Shown piece after piece: positions 1 through 13,800 of a stretch of DNA of 64,000 bases. The DNA is from Nageia nagi (Eukaryota > Pinophyta), in contig JBITNC010000001.1 of the NCBI GenBank assembly GCA_050084985.1, positions 38,440,001 through 38,504,000 on the forward strand, read 5' to 3'. The position numbers were made by a program, and so were the translations under genes. Numbering within the stretch: the stretch's first letter is position 1; the number at the start of each line of letters is the position of its first letter. The notes below the pieces were generated by a model. The model did no database searches, was not told where the DNA came from, and saw only the letters and a program-made list of their open reading frames with translations.

Positions 1-647
1 TATTTCTTGATGTATTTTTTCTTTCTCTTTGATTTCTTTTTAGGTTCTGAATAGCTCTAGGTTTGATGTGTCTTTTTGGTCAAGATTTAGCACCTATGTA
101 CCCTACACATATGCTAAAACATCACATCAAACATACTTGTACCCATAAAATATAATCATTAACAAATTGACACAAGTACTAAGCATAAAACAAAGTAAAT
201 AATCTCACAATATATTAATTAAAATTACTTAAGAATTATTCTACTTAAAATTTGGGTTTATTTATGCATCATACACACTTGTATTTATAGTTTTTTCAAG
301 TCTTAAATTTATCATCCTAGGGAGCTATCAAAGGTGAGTCAAATCCTATCCTAGACTATAATAGAATAAGATTACCCATGTTCAACCTTGACAAGGATTG
401 TGACTAACCTCTCTATCCATAAACTTGAGGAAGAGATAAGCTTCATAGCTCACTTTCATTTTTTGGTTTTTCTTGTTGCAAAATCACTAGTGATTTAGGT
501 TGAGCATTGATGATTGGATCTAATCACTAACAACTAGTACCCAATCGTTGGAATTTTATCTTAGGTTACTTTTTTATGGTTCATACATTAATTTTTAGCA
601 TATTTTTCATTAAAGTTGTGAAAGAGGGTAATTTTTGAGTGTTTACA
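1..647 (-). repeat. 3' LTR of element A, truncated by the window start
   Basis: This stretch aligns along its length with 57355-57999 with many substitutions and small indels (very roughly 80-85% by eye over the first 180 bases). On the minus strand it starts TGTAAACACTC at 647. It should continue to the left of the window. Confidence 0.75.
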
Positions 648-669
648 TTTTGCCACTTTTTGAGTTATC
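648..669 (-). promoter_or_regulatory. Decayed polypurine tract of element A
   Basis: On the minus strand the bases just before the LTR read CAAAAAGTGGCAAAA. Element C has CAAAAAAGGGGTAAAA directly before its 3' LTR, and the bases further upstream also match (GATAACT against GATAATT). This ties the 1-647 LTR to an element of the same superfamily as C. Confidence 0.65.
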
Positions 670-1849
670 TATCTTCGATAGCAAGTGATAATTCAAAAAT
701 GTAGAAAGGGAAAGGTTCAAGTTTCAGAATTATATAATTGACTCTAAGGTTGGTGTTTAAAATTGACTTAGTATCTTGAGTAATTAAAAATTTAATTAAT
801 AAAATCATGATAAAAGTGATTTCATCTTTTCTCTTGACACATTTTGAAAACAACTTTAGGGGTGCACACCAAGACAATGACTATTTTCAATCTTCCATAA
901 TCTAAACTTATGCAACAAATGCATGATAATACTATTTTGTCTATCTACATGTCTAAGTGAGCAAATGACATATAAGTGTCTCTTGTATATGCATTTTTTA
1001 ATTTTAATGGTGCTACCTTTTGGCCCAATAGCAAGGTTTCATGGTAATTTGCACAAAATATTAACTCACTTTGTATCATGCTTTGATTTTTTTGAGATTT
1101 GAGGTATTTTGAGAGGCATTATCCTTTTTATCCACTTTGCTTTGAGAGGTTCAATAAGCTAGGTTTTTGGTTTTTTTAAAAATAACATTTGGTAAGCCTA
1201 TCAATAATGTTACAAAATGGGATAGCTATTTATTTTTTTTGTAAAATAGGCATTTTGTTTTTAGATATTTAAGTTTATTATTAAGCTAGAAGGAAGGGTG
1301 ATTAGTTGAAACTTTTAAGATGGATTTTTTTTAAAAAAATTCTTATGTATTTTGGATCATCGAAAATATTCTCCCAATCATAAATGATCCTTATGGATCA
1401 CTAGCATTTAACCATAAATCATTGGCATTCAATTACATGGGGGTTTAGAAGGAAAAATGTTGGCTCTCACTTTCTTATTTGCTTTTTAGTGACTAGTTAG
1501 AGCTCTATGACTACCCTACCCCACTTTTTTAGATTTTGACCCTTCGCTTATCTTTTTCACCACTATTGTGAACCAAGATGCTACCACAAGGATGCAAGAC
1601 ACCATGCAAGAGGCCCATGAGGGAAGAGGTAGGGTTTAAAAATCTCTTTTTGAATTTTTTTTTATTAATTCATTTTTATTCCATTTTTGAAAAAATTGAA
1701 ATCATAGAATACTTAGGAATATTTTTTAGAATATTTTTAACCATTTAAAATTTTCATTGTAGAACATTAATTAGAAGTTTCAAACTTTTTTGAAACCCTC
1801 AATTGTGATCATTGGCTAGGATAAGGGTTTTGTAGAAATGTCGATGATC
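670..1849. other. A 3' region, no gene seen
   Basis: AT-rich sequence with stops in all frames. A 70-codon minus-strand frame at 665-877 has no recognisable motif. It lies between the A 3' polypurine tract and the plus-strand mobile-domain pseudogene. Confidence 0.6.
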
Positions 1850-3800
1850 AAGGTTTGAATGTTGATGTTACTTTAACTATAGGGTATTTATTAACTATGT
1901 ATTAGAGTTTTTTGAGCCTTAAGAAAGATACCCTCATATACTTGAGGATGGTCATGTTTTGTTAACTTCTAAGGATCAAAATTTTCTTTGCATAATTAGA
2001 TTTGGACCTAGGCCTCACATGGGTTGTATTCATTGGGATTATCCATTATTGGTAGCCTTGTTAGAGATATGGGACTCTTTAAATGCTACTTTTCATTTCA
2101 CATGGGAGATATGACTTTCATGATGGAGGATATTCATCATTTATATTATTTCCTATCTAGGGTCAATGGATTCAACATGCATTAGATTAAGATTTAGTGC
2201 ATCTTAATATTGTAGCAATCTATAAGGTAGATGCAGTTGAGGGAGTTATGGGTGAGATGTTTTTTGGGGTTCTTCCATACTTTAGGTATTGGAAGAATTA
2301 CTAGTAGGGTCTCCTTAGAGCCTCTTATTTGATAGGGCTTAGTCAGTATTATGCTCTTCCAGATATTGGAAGTGGAAGGTTTCCTTGGTCTTTATTGCAC
2401 ATGGTGGTTGATATGCTTCAGTAAGGGATAATATATGCTTGGGCTCCTACATTGTTAGCACATATATACAAGGAGCTATTCTTCTATTATTTAGGCCATA
2501 AGGCCTCTTTATAAGTTACCATTACTCATTAATCATGGGCCTATGAGCATATCCATGTAGCTCATCCTTTAGGGATTCTAATGCTTGATTTTGATGCCCA
2601 CATAGCTTATCTTATAGGCATCATGTGTTGGCAAGAGGAATTTTACACTCATCCTTCAAATGGTATTTGATGATATATTTCCTATTATAAGAGGATGATA
2701 CTCACCTCATTCTAGATTAAGTGAGATTTTGACCCTACCATGGATATCTAGTCTGAGATGAGCTCATAGAGTAGTTGAAAAGCATCAAGTAGGCTCAAGT
2801 TCTTAGTGGTTAATAGACTAAGTTCTTGGAGTACTTTTATTTTGAGTGTGTGCACCATCAATTTGGTTTGGTACAAGATGTTCCACCAGCACCTCTACAT
2901 TTTTTGAGAGAGGGTGAGCTGATAGTTAAGGGGATTCAACCCCTATTGTATGCAAAGATGGATCTTACATGGGAGTAGCCCTTGGTAGAGGACACAAATG
3001 TTGATGACATGGGTGTGACTAAGCCTTTTTATACCTAGTGGTAGGTGGAGTTATAAGTTGAGCATAGTGATGCACCAAGGCATTGAGTATGCCAGGAAAT
3101 AGCTAAGCTAAGGGTAACTTTTAAGGTTAGAGAGGAGGTTGAGGAGCCAGAAGCTAAGGAGGAGGCTACCAAGATACCTGAGGAGATAGCAATGTAGGGC
3201 AAGGAAGAGAAGGAGGGTAAAGTAGTAGCAATAGGAGCTTGAGGTCCTCCATCATAGGTACCCAATGTTAATGCCTTGTTAGGTGATATATATGAGTTAC
3301 AATTTCAATTATCATAGGCCAATGCTCATTTGTATCACTATCAAGATGAGAGAGATAGATATAGGTGGGAGAGGGATGAGGCCTATTCCTCATTTCATAG
3401 TTTTTAGGGATAGCATGTTAAAGGCGAAAGCACCTTAATAGGGATAGAGAGTCAATCATCAACATTTGTTTGGGGGATTTATCAATAGAGGTGTTACTCA
3501 CCACCATTATTAAAACCTAGCTAATAGGTGTTCCTCCATTTACTCTAGGTGTATAGTATCATGTTCCTCCATTGAGATACATCCTAGTATATATCTCTAC
3601 ATATCTAGTAGGTAGCAGTGCTTAAGGGATGGCTAGCACACAAGATTGATAGGCTAGACCAACAGTGTCACATAGCAAGAGTGTGATAGTTTATGTCTCC
3701 TCACAACATGTTATGAGATATTCAGAGTTGCATAGGGTTGCTCGAGATGTTAATCCTACAAGTTTAGTGGGGAACGCACCTTTGGGAAATGATGTAGGTG
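1850..3800 (+). pseudogene. Degenerate plant mobile domain (PMD / aminotransferase-like) gene, antisense to element A
   Basis: Plus-strand translation from 1932 reads continuously for about 60 codons with FGPRPHMGC, LLEIWDSLNATFHFTW and, after a 1-base shift near 2112, GDMTFMMEDIHHLYYFLSRV. This is the pattern of the plant mobile domain (L..W....TFHF.wGEMT.tLeDv). Further on come FPWSLLHMVVDML, WAPTLLAHIYKELF and SWAYEHIHVAHP, matching the PMD C-terminal part (WAP.LLa.lYreL, lLQ.WAwEh). Near 3279-3400 a charged coiled-coil-like stretch follows (YHYQDERDRYRWERDEA). Many stops and shifts break it, so it is not functional. Known for the family: PMD genes occur in host genomes and captured in MULE and gypsy elements, and some Tat-lineage elements carry antisense ORFs between pol and the 3' LTR, which is its position here. 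Both ends are approximate. Confidence 0.65.
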
Positions 3801-6800
3801 GGATTGTAAGATAGGCTAATGGTTAGGGAAGTCCATGATGATACCCTATTTATGTTATGTTATTTATATTGGTTAGAATTTGATGGTTTATTTAGATAGT
3901 TTCACTATTTTTTGAGATCATGGAGAGTATGATCTATTGTTGTAGAGACATGTGATGACCTATAAATATATATTTATGGATAATATATGCTAAAATTTTT
4001 ATATCATGCATATATGTATATGGATGGTTTTGTTGGTGTGATGTTGTACATATATGTTTTATTTTGATATGTGCTTTTTATTGATGGATATATATATCTT
4101 AGATGTAAGTGATAGGTTTTTTTAATGTATTGTTATGTTTATCTTGATGTGTGATGTGTTACTATTGTATTATGATGAGATGTACTAATATGGTCATAAA
4201 ATATTTTGATAGTTATCCTAATATTGATGCTATCAAAATGAGAAATTTGAAATATTTTTATAATATTTTTGTATTATCTATGGGACATATTTTGATTATA
4301 GGAGTATGAAATCAGATGCATCATTTTCCATTCTTAGCTACTTTTACACATGGCTTAAACATAATATATTGGTAAAAATATACACATGTAATACTATGGA
4401 TGACATGGATTGTGTTTAAATATAACAATGTACTTTAGATATATGAACAATATGGATAAATAAATATATGATATTTCTATATGTATTTTCCTAATGAAAT
4501 TTTGATCTAAGATGAATGCAAATGATGCAACAACTTGAGTAACTTGTTATTTTGTAAAGGTTTAATATTGCTAGTTTAAGTGTAAATCAATGTTTGAGAT
4601 AACTTATGATTTAGATCCCATAACAATCCCAAGCATCCTGCATTATTTCCTAGAGTATTTATCCCATTGTACTCCTAAGGGTCCCTAAAGTTTTCCAAAC
4701 AATCCTAAATTTGGGTCCTTAAGACTAATATGAGATCCTCTTCTAAAACATTGGAATGATAGTGGATTTATTTATGTTATTATTTACTATTGATTGTTAA
4801 GACCGTTGTACAAAAAATTGAGACACATTCATTTGATCCCTATAAATTTAATTAATCAATTTCTATAACTTACAAATAAATAAAAGCCATAACCCACTTT
4901 GGTCTTATATGTGAGGTCACGTACTTAGGTGGCATTTTCTGACCTTAATTCCCCACTTTATTCCTTAATATACTATGTAAACCATAAAATCATTAAATCT
5001 CAAAGTTAACAATTCATTCACTAAGAAGGTAGTTTCTAATTCTAAGTCAAATTAGGTTTTATCCTTAAAAATTTTATCATTCAATGTACTAACAAGGTTT
5101 AAATACAACATAATCCTTATTAAGTATTTCTAAGTTACTAATCAATTACAATAAGTTTGAATACATCTTATAACTTTATTTGTCAACATATAGGGTAATG
5201 AAATAGCTTCTATAAACTTATTACAAGAACATTAATAAATCATAAGGCTAATATAATGATTTGTAATTAATAATTTAATTTATCATCCTTTTTGTAACAC
5301 AAAGGAAATATAACATATTAATTGATAAATCATTCTTTTCCATGTCGTGAATCACAACCATTGATCTTCAAACAATGACCTTTAAGAATCAAACATCTCC
5401 ATGTATCTTTAAGCATAGAACATCTTCATTGTTTATTGATCAATGAGCATTGAACATCAAACATTCCCTTGGAACATGGTGGGTGGATCAAGTACTAGGA
5501 AGGAGGAAGATTAGGACATCCCTTTATGTTTTATGAACATAATGCAATGCATTCATTAACTTAAGACCTCAAGAGGATTTTAGGTCCTATTTGGACTACC
5601 TCTCTTCCTTGGTCATGGGCCATTTTCTATTTCAAGTACACATTTTCAAACTACTTCTTTATTATTATATTTAACTCTCTTTTACTTTATTTAATGGGAT
5701 TCACTCCATAAATCCATCTCATTAACTATTTATCAAAGGTGGAAATCCCATATACTAACTACAAATAATGATTATCTTTAATTCATGATTGTATATTTGA
5801 AACTATTTACCAATTTTTACTTAATTAATATTATTTCAAATTCATCTAACATTTAGAAGGTGAAAATTACAAATTTAACCATTGGACTTGTTATCCAAAC
5901 ACAATAAGATGATGGTGATTCTTTCTATTGTTAGCATAGTATACTCCCATTCATACGTAGGTTATACTTTTAATATTCAATACCACATAATCAACTTTTC
6001 TATGGCATTGTATGGGAAACAAAGGTAAGGTTAGCACATCAAGATATTCTTTATTAAACCTTCTACTACTCAACACATTGGCATTTTCCACGGATAGATT
6101 AAGTGACATTGAAATAGACAAAGCTCATTGAAGACACAGAAGCCAAATTAAATAGTAGTATATGGTTCATATGTCTATGGTGAAGAGGACTCTCATTAAG
6201 ACCACACACAACTGGGTTAAACTGAAACTAATTTCTATAAAGTTTAACAATGTATACTTTGGGTAAACTCATGAAGAATATATGGATTTCTATCACTTAA
6301 TATAGCAAAGGTTTGAGATCATAATCCATATACACATATACAAAGTGAAATAGGGGAAGCCTAAAGATTTTTTGATGTTGTAGATGTAGACAAAGTTTTG
6401 TGAACTCAAACATAGGTAAATATTATGGTAGGCATAATTAGCATTGCATTGTTTTCAACATGTGCCTTCATGAAATCTCTTGAATAAGATACCTAGATAT
6501 CTAAGAAGGTGAAATGCATAGGAATACACAAGATTAAGGAATTTTTTGACAACTATGTGACAACATACACAAAGGATGGAGATTTCAAAAGAGTGCATAA
6601 GTAAAATGTCAAACTTTGAATCTTTATAAACATTCTTTTTTAATGGTAATTAAGGGGTTTCAAAGAGACTTAGGTTTCCAAAACCTATCCATCTTCTAAG
6701 TTTTTTTTTTTTTACTTCTTCCTCTTTATAGGGATCTAGAGAAAAGCCAAGCTAATTGATAGGATTTAAATCAAATTAATCAACAATTATTGTAAGAGAA

Positions 6801-6960
6801 ACCTAAGAGTGCATGTAGGTGTCCATTATTCACTAAAATGTAGCAAAGGAGAGGGAGTTAGGCATTTACATTATTTAATACATTTCATAAAAAAATCCAA
6901 AATCTACTCTACAAGAATAAGAAGTTCCCAAAACAAATAAAGAAAGAGGGTGTAGTAAGT
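3801..6960. other. No gene seen; AT-rich A 3' region
   Basis: About 3.1 kb between the PMD pseudogene and copia E. All frames are densely stopped and I recognise no protein motif, LTR boundary or RNA gene. The likeliest source is noncoding or fully decayed 3' sequence of element A, but an unrecognised old insertion cannot be excluded. Confidence 0.5.
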
Positions 6961-6965
6961 ATAAT

Positions 6966-8932
6966 TGTTGAATATGGTGTAGCAGTGTTGTCATTGTTAT
7001 CAACACGATGAGATCAATGTGCATAAGGTTCATATGGTTGCACGTGTTAAAGAAATAACATCGACAAGATCTACAAAGTTGTCAGATGAAAAAATGATAA
7101 AGGGACCAAAAGTTGTCATGAGGTACCAAAAGTTGTCAAGAGGGCCAAATTACAAATGGAAGGTGACGGATAATGAGAGATAGTTTGGATCAGTTGTTGG
7201 GTTGATAAAAAACTTATGTGAAGTGTTGGAACGGTCAAATTTCATGTTGGTTCAGTTTTGGGCACTCTTGTGGATTATGGTGCAGTCAAAAATTTATGTA
7301 AAATTAGATTCGTATAATTTGAATTATGATGAATCAAAGTTTGAAATTTAAATAGTATATAGTACTATATACCAAGAAGGTGTGGTCCAAATTTCATAGT
7401 AAGATGATAATCAAGGAAGAAATGGTACAAGCTGCAAAATGCCACTCCGTAACTTTTTGACTGTTTGAGCATAAATTTTGGAAATAGTAGGTTGGTTGTT
7501 TTGGGCTCTAAAAGTCTTAAAATTTAGAACTTCAAAGTTTTTACATGTATAATTTGATGAGATGAACAAATTTGTATTTTAAACCATCTTGATTTGAGGC
7601 CTCGAACTATGAGAACCTATAACTTGCACAAATCCAAGCATAACAAAATACCTGTGAAATCTATGTCAGAGGCCACTTTGTGAAAAGTGCTGTGTTCAAA
7701 CTATGAGGAGTTAAAGCTTAAAATTTGGATAGAATGTATTTGGTTATATGAAGAACATGTGGTCCAAATTTTATATTAAACTATGCACTCAGTAAGAAGT
7801 TATAACTCATCAAAAAAGCCGTTAGAGCTTTTTTTCTTAATTTTTCAGTTTTGGCCGACAATGGTTTTAAGTGAAAAAAAAAGGAATAGTGTGTATGGTT
7901 TGAAAAAATGATCTTTCCTTTTATTTTATATCTTAGTTATCGCACTTATATTTAAGGCTCAAGAGTTCATTTATCATGTGACACTTTAAAAAAAAAAAAA
8001 AAAACCAAGAGAGGAGAAGATAAAAAAATAGATTCAAGCTTTGAAAGGTATTTCGGCATCTATATGAAATTGTCATACCATTTTGTGCCATATGGACATG
8101 GAACATGCATTCTGAGTGCATTCGAGGTATTATCTTCAACCAGTTTGAATAAATTCAGATTTTTTGGGTTTGTATTTTGGCAGTGTAGTTTGTTATTGAG
8201 AGGTGTGTGAAGCATGTATGAGTAACAGATATCTCAAAAATGAATGTTTTCTTGATAATTATATAAGTGTTAAAAGTTCTAGATGTTTGTGAGAAATTAT
8301 ATCAATTTTGATTCAGAATATGAGGAGTTTTCTTGGTGAAAAATAACGGTAACCCTTTCAGTGATATGAGCAACAGTTTCTTGATCCGATTTTGAACATT
8401 TTTTAGTAGACAGGAATCCAAAGCAAATGTGTATAAATTAAAAGGGGTTTTATATTATAGATGAATTAAGAGCTATTGGCATGAGTATAAAGAAAATAGA
8501 ATATGATTTAGATTGTATTTTGTGAGAAAAGTTTTGAGCTAGACCATTCTAGGTCTTGGGTAACTAGTTATCAATCTTTCATTCCATCTTATTAAATTTA
8601 TCAAGTGGGTGCTTGGCAAGTGGAGTTGGTACTCCTTGCAGTGGGTGCTACAAAGCTTAGGGGTTGGTGCTCCTTTCAGTTGGTGCTAATAAATTATGTG
8701 TAAAGTTGGTGTTTTATAATGGTTGGATTTGGATTGAAGTCCAAGTAGTCTTTTCCGAGGATGTAGCCACATTGGTGAACCTCATTATATCTTGTGTTAT
8801 GTGTTTGCTATCTTGATGTGCTTGCTCTATTTGGTTTTATTTCTCTACTACACTATTTAAAGTTTCTAGATTTAAAGTTTTAAAATTGAAACACTGATTC
8901 ACCCCCCTCTCAGTGTCATGCATAGTTTAACA
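6966..8932 (+). repeat. 5' LTR of copia E
   Basis: It begins TGTTGAATATGG and ends TTTAACA directly before the primer-binding site. It aligns throughout with 14286-16242, with scattered substitutions, mostly transitions, and a few short indels. It is 1967 bp, long for a copia LTR. Confidence 0.95.
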
Positions 8933-8934
8933 AT

Positions 8935-8946
8935 TGGTATCAGAGT
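8935..8946 (+). promoter_or_regulatory. Primer-binding site of copia E (initiator Met-tRNA)
   Basis: The sequence TGGTATCAGAGT starts two bases after the 5' LTR. The usual plant site is TGGTATCAGAGC, complementary to the 3' end of initiator Met-tRNA. Confidence 0.9.
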
Positions 8947-8995
8947 AGGTTCCTATTTCAGGTTAATCAGCTAGGGAGATCTTAGGTGTGTCGTA

Positions 8996-10860
8996 ATGAT
9001 TTCAGGTGAAGGGTTTTCTTCAAATAAAGCTCTATTATTTGATGACACTAATTATTCTTTTTGGAGACTCAGAATGCAAACATATCTTAGTACTTTTAGA
9101 TATGAGATTTGGGAGGCCACTAAAAATAGTTATACCGTAGCTACTATGCCTATTATATATGCAGCTGCTAAGAAGGCATATGAAAATAACTCAAAGGCTA
9201 AAAATACTATCATGTGTGGATTGGTAGACAGCAAGCTAGTAAAAGTGATGAATTGTGAATTGGCAAAAGAAATATGGGATAAATTGAAAAGCATTCATGA
9301 GGGAGACATAAAGATAAAAGAGGCTAAGCTTTAAACTCATCAAGTGCAGTTTGAGAGTTTAAAGATGAATGAAGATGAAAACATAGAAACATACATGCTA
9401 AGGGTCAATGAAGTAACCAATGCGATTAGAAGCCTTAGAGAAAAGATTGAAGATGCAGTTATTGTAAAAAAGGTATTACATTCACTTCTACAAAGATTTG
9501 ATTCAAAATTTTCTGCCATAGAAGAAGTGAAAGATTTAAATACTTTTAATATGGATGAAATGCATGGTTCTCTAACTGCTTATGAAATGAGAAAAGGAAA
9601 AGGAAAATCTATTGATAGGGAAGTCACTTTCAAAGCAAAGAAAAAAATAAAAGCAATGCCAGAATCTATTGAAGAAGAGACATCTGATGAATTAGAAGCG
9701 AATTTTATTCGTAAGTTAAAGAAAGGAATAAAAGGTAAATATAGAGGAAAATTACCATTTAAATGTTTCAATTGTGGAGGTGTAGGGCACTTTGCAGCTA
9801 AATGTCCACACAATGAGAAGAACAAAGATTATGAAAGTTCACATAGAGAGAGAAATAGATGGAAGACAAAAATCAAATTTTAGAAAAGGTAATTTCAAGA
9901 AGAAAAGTTTTATTTCCAAAAATATTAGTTCATCAGAAGTTAGTTCAAATGAAGACCCAGAAGAAGAGGTTGATGAAGCTCTCTTCATGGTATTTGAAGA
10001 AAAAAAACTAGAATTGAAATAAAAATTAGAAGAAGAAATTGATGAAGAAGAAGTTGAAGCAAAAGTTAATCTAGAAGAAGAATTAATTACAGCTCTAGAA
10101 GAATTAGAGATAGAAAGGAAAAAATATCAAAAAACTTCTCAAAAACTTGATGATGCAAATGAAGTTATTATAAGCTTAAAAGTATAGGTGGAAGAAATGT
10201 AGAAAACAACTGAGAATCTTGAAGAACAAATCATTGCCAAAGTTGAGTACTGCAGCAAATTGGAAGCAGAGATTACAGGATTGAATCTTCAATTGGAAGA
10301 GATGAGTCATAAGATTAATGAGTATCATAAACTTGAGGGAAGATCTTTAAAGTTAAATGAAATCCTACAGAACCAAAGAGCAACAAATATTAAATTTGGT
10401 TTGGGTTTTGAAGAAGGACAAACCTCCAAGGATGCAAATAAAAAATCAGAAATCAAAGAGGAAAAGAAACCAGTTAATCAAGAACAACCATTTCATAGAA
10501 GACAAAATAATACTACTAGAAATAATAGGTATATGGACAATGATGGATTTACACATGTCGCACATCAAAAAAGAAGAAGATTTCCGGCACCTACTACAAT
10601 GTGGTGAAGTCCACAACCCAGGTTCACTCAATCCTTTTCTAGTTATTATTTTAAGTGTAATGAGTATGGACATAGAATCTCTGAATGCAAATATAATATA
10701 GGTCCAAGGAATTTCTTAAGTAGAAATATGTTTACACCATTGATAGATTATACTGTAGAATGTTATAATTGTCACAACTATGGTCATACTATAAGAAATT
10801 GTAGGAGCACATTTTTTCAAAATCAATTTCAGCAAATATCTTTTTGGTCACAAGGCATGA
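8996..10860 (+). pseudogene. gag: copia E gag, broken
   Basis: The start at 8996 follows the primer-binding site by 50 bases and gives the usual copia gag opening (ALLFDDTNYSFWRLRM). The UBN2-type gag core runs to about 9600. An in-frame stop at 9332-9334 interrupts it: the frame continues unchanged on the other side. A full CCHC zinc knuckle lies at 9764-9805 (CFNCGGVGHFAAKC). After a frame change near 9880 come an acidic, Lys/Glu-rich coiled coil (about 9950-10360) and a basic Gln/Asn-rich stretch. A second knuckle near 10650-10690 has lost its first Cys (Tyr instead), and a third, complete one lies at 10761-10802. Gag would form the virus-like particle and bind RNA. The end is arbitrary because gag and pol merge. 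Confidence 0.85.
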
Positions 10861-13800
10861 GATATAATAGACAAATTCTAGAAAGATAGGTACAACAAAA
10901 CAAATAGGAAGAGATAATACATGAATCTAAAATAGGTATCAAGAAGATATGGAAAGAGAAGGAGCAACCAAAAGATGAAAAAGAATCTCTAATAGTACAA
11001 ATAGCTCTTAAAGTAGAGAATAAACTAGCTCCTTAGATACTGGATGATGGTTGCTCTAGCCACATGACTAGAGATAAAAGAAGATTTGAAAAATTAGAAC
11101 AACATGAAGGGGGATCAGTAAAATTTGGCAATAATGATGGAGCAAAGATTATCAGTAGAGGTACAGTTAAGATTAATGATGGAAAGATCAAGTCAAAAGA
11201 AGTATTATTTGTGATCGGGTTGAAACATAGCTTGCTGAGTGTTAGTCAGATTTGTGATAGAGGACATGATGTAATATTCAAGAAACATGGATGTAAAATC
11301 AAAAGAGAAAATAGTGGCAGGTTAGTTGCAGTTGGTACAAGGACATCTAGAAATCTATATACATTGACAAAGACTTTAAATGGATCATGTCTACTCAGAA
11401 AGGAGGATGAAGATTGGCTTTGGTATAAGAGACTTGGACACATCAGTTTTGATAATTTAGTTAAAATTTGTTCAAAGAGAGCAGTTTGAGATATACCAAG
11501 TATCAAAAAACCACCAAGTAGTATTTGTTCTTCATGCCAAAAGGGTAAGCTCACTAGATCCACTTTCAAGATAAAGGAATACTATTTCAGCAAACCATTA
11601 GAGCTTATTCATACTAATTTGTGTGGTCCTATGAGAACACAAAGTTTAAATGGGGATAGGTACTTCATGCTATGTATAGATGATTATTCTAGGATGACAT
11701 GGATACTATTCTTGAAACACAAGTCAGAAGCACTTGAAAAATTTAAGACCTTCAAGAACTTGGCAGAAAATTAGATTGGAAGAAGAATCAAATGTTTAAG
11801 ATCGGATAGAAGAGGTGAATTCATTTCAGATGATTTTAATGAATTCTATCATGAGTATGGTATCAGGAGATAGTTTTCAGTAGCAAGAACACCTCAGTAA
11901 AATGGTGTAGTAGAAAGAAAAAATAGGTCAGTTCAAGAAATGGTATGAATAATGTTGACAAAAAGCCATATAGCTGATAGGTTTTGGAAAGAAGTAGTCC
12001 ACACAACAGTTTATATTCAGAACAGATGTATGTTGAGGCCCCATGAGAATAAGACACCCTATGAATTATGGTTCGATAAAAAGGCATCAGCAAAATACTT
12101 CAAAGTATTTGGGAGTAAGTGCTACATCAAGAGGATGGAAGAAAATCTTGGTAAGTTTGATGATAGAGTAGATGAAGGTATATTTCTTGGTTACTCAATA
12201 AAAATTAAGGCTTACAAATGTTATAATAAAAGACTTAGAAAAATTGTTGAGAGTGCGAATGTCAAGATTGATGAACTAAGAGTACCTCCAAAAGACAATA
12301 ATGAAAATTTTCTAAAATATATTGAGGTAGATGAGGTAGAGGAACAACCAAAAAATCAACCAAAGAATGGCTCAGGTAACTCACACAGTGGTTCAGAAAT
12401 AGAAGAAAATCAAAAACACAAGATAGGTAAATGGTAAAAAGATCATCCAACTGACCAAATAATTAGAGATCTAGATACTGGAGTTCAAATAAAAAGAAGA
12501 ACAATAAGAACATATTCTCCTCTCTCAAGCATAGAACCAAAAAATTATTACAGAGGCAAGTCAGGATGAAAGTTAGATCAAAGCAATGGATGAAGAACTA
12601 GACCAAATTGAAAAGAATCAAACTTGTGAGTTGGTACCAAGGCCCAAAAATAAAAATGTGATTGGCACCAAGTGGGTTTTTAGCAACAAGCTTAATGAAG
12701 ATGGAAAAGTAATAAGAAACAAAGTAAAAGATTGGTTTGTAAAGGGTATGCTCAAGTTGAAGGTATTGATTTTGAAGAAACTTTTGCTCCTATTGCTAGA
12801 TTAGAAGCTATCCGTATGTTTCTTGCTTTGGCAGTCTATAAAAACTTTAAAGTTTATCAAATGGATATAAAATCAGCATTTTTAAATAGAAATCTTAATG
12901 AAGAAGTTTAGATTGAGCAGCCAGATAGATTTCAGATAAGTGAGAATCTAAATTTTGTATGCAAATTAAAAAAGGCACTTTATGGTCTAAAACAAGCACC
13001 CTGAGCATGGTACTCTAGACTTGATACATATCTACATCAGCAAAGTTTTAAAAAAGGTATGGTGGATAGTAATCTCTACATTAAATCTAAAAATAATCAC
13101 CAAGTTATCATTGTTGTTTATGTAAATGATATTATTTTTGGAGGTAGCAAAGATGAAATGTGCAAAGATTTTGCTAACCAAATGCAAACAGAGTTTGAAA
13201 TGTCAATGATAGGTGAACTTTCATATTTTCTTGATTTGCAAGTTAATCAATTAAAGAATGGCATTTTTATTTCGCAAATCAAGTATGTTAAAGAGATGTT
13301 GAAAAAGTTCACTATGGAGGATTGCAAGCCTGTGAGCACTCCTATGATGATAGGCTGCAAGCTAAGCAAGGATGATAAGTCACCATCAGTAGATCATACT
13401 ATGTACAGGTCAATGATTAGGAGCCTATTATATTTGATAGCTACCAGACCTGACATACTTCAGGCAGTGTGTATGGTTGCACGGTTCCAAGCAAGTCCAA
13501 AGGAAACACATGTGACTGCAGTAAAATGGATTTTTCGGTACTTTAAAGGTACAATGGACTATGGCCTATGGTATACCAAAGGAAAAGATTTCACATTCAT
13601 TACTTTCTTAGATGCAGATTGGGTAGGATGTGTAGATGACAGGAAAAGCACTAGTGGCGGTGCATTTTACTTAGGTAATAATCTTGTCGGTTGGCATAGT
13701 AAGAAATAAGAATCGGTATCATTATCCATCGCAGAAGTAGTACATAGGAGCGACATCATGTTGTACACAGGTTATGTGGATAAAACAAATGATGAAAGAT

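Noticed and set aside
3035-3265. 76-codon minus frame, Ser-rich
   Set aside because: Shadow of the Glu-rich plus-strand tail of the PMD pseudogene.
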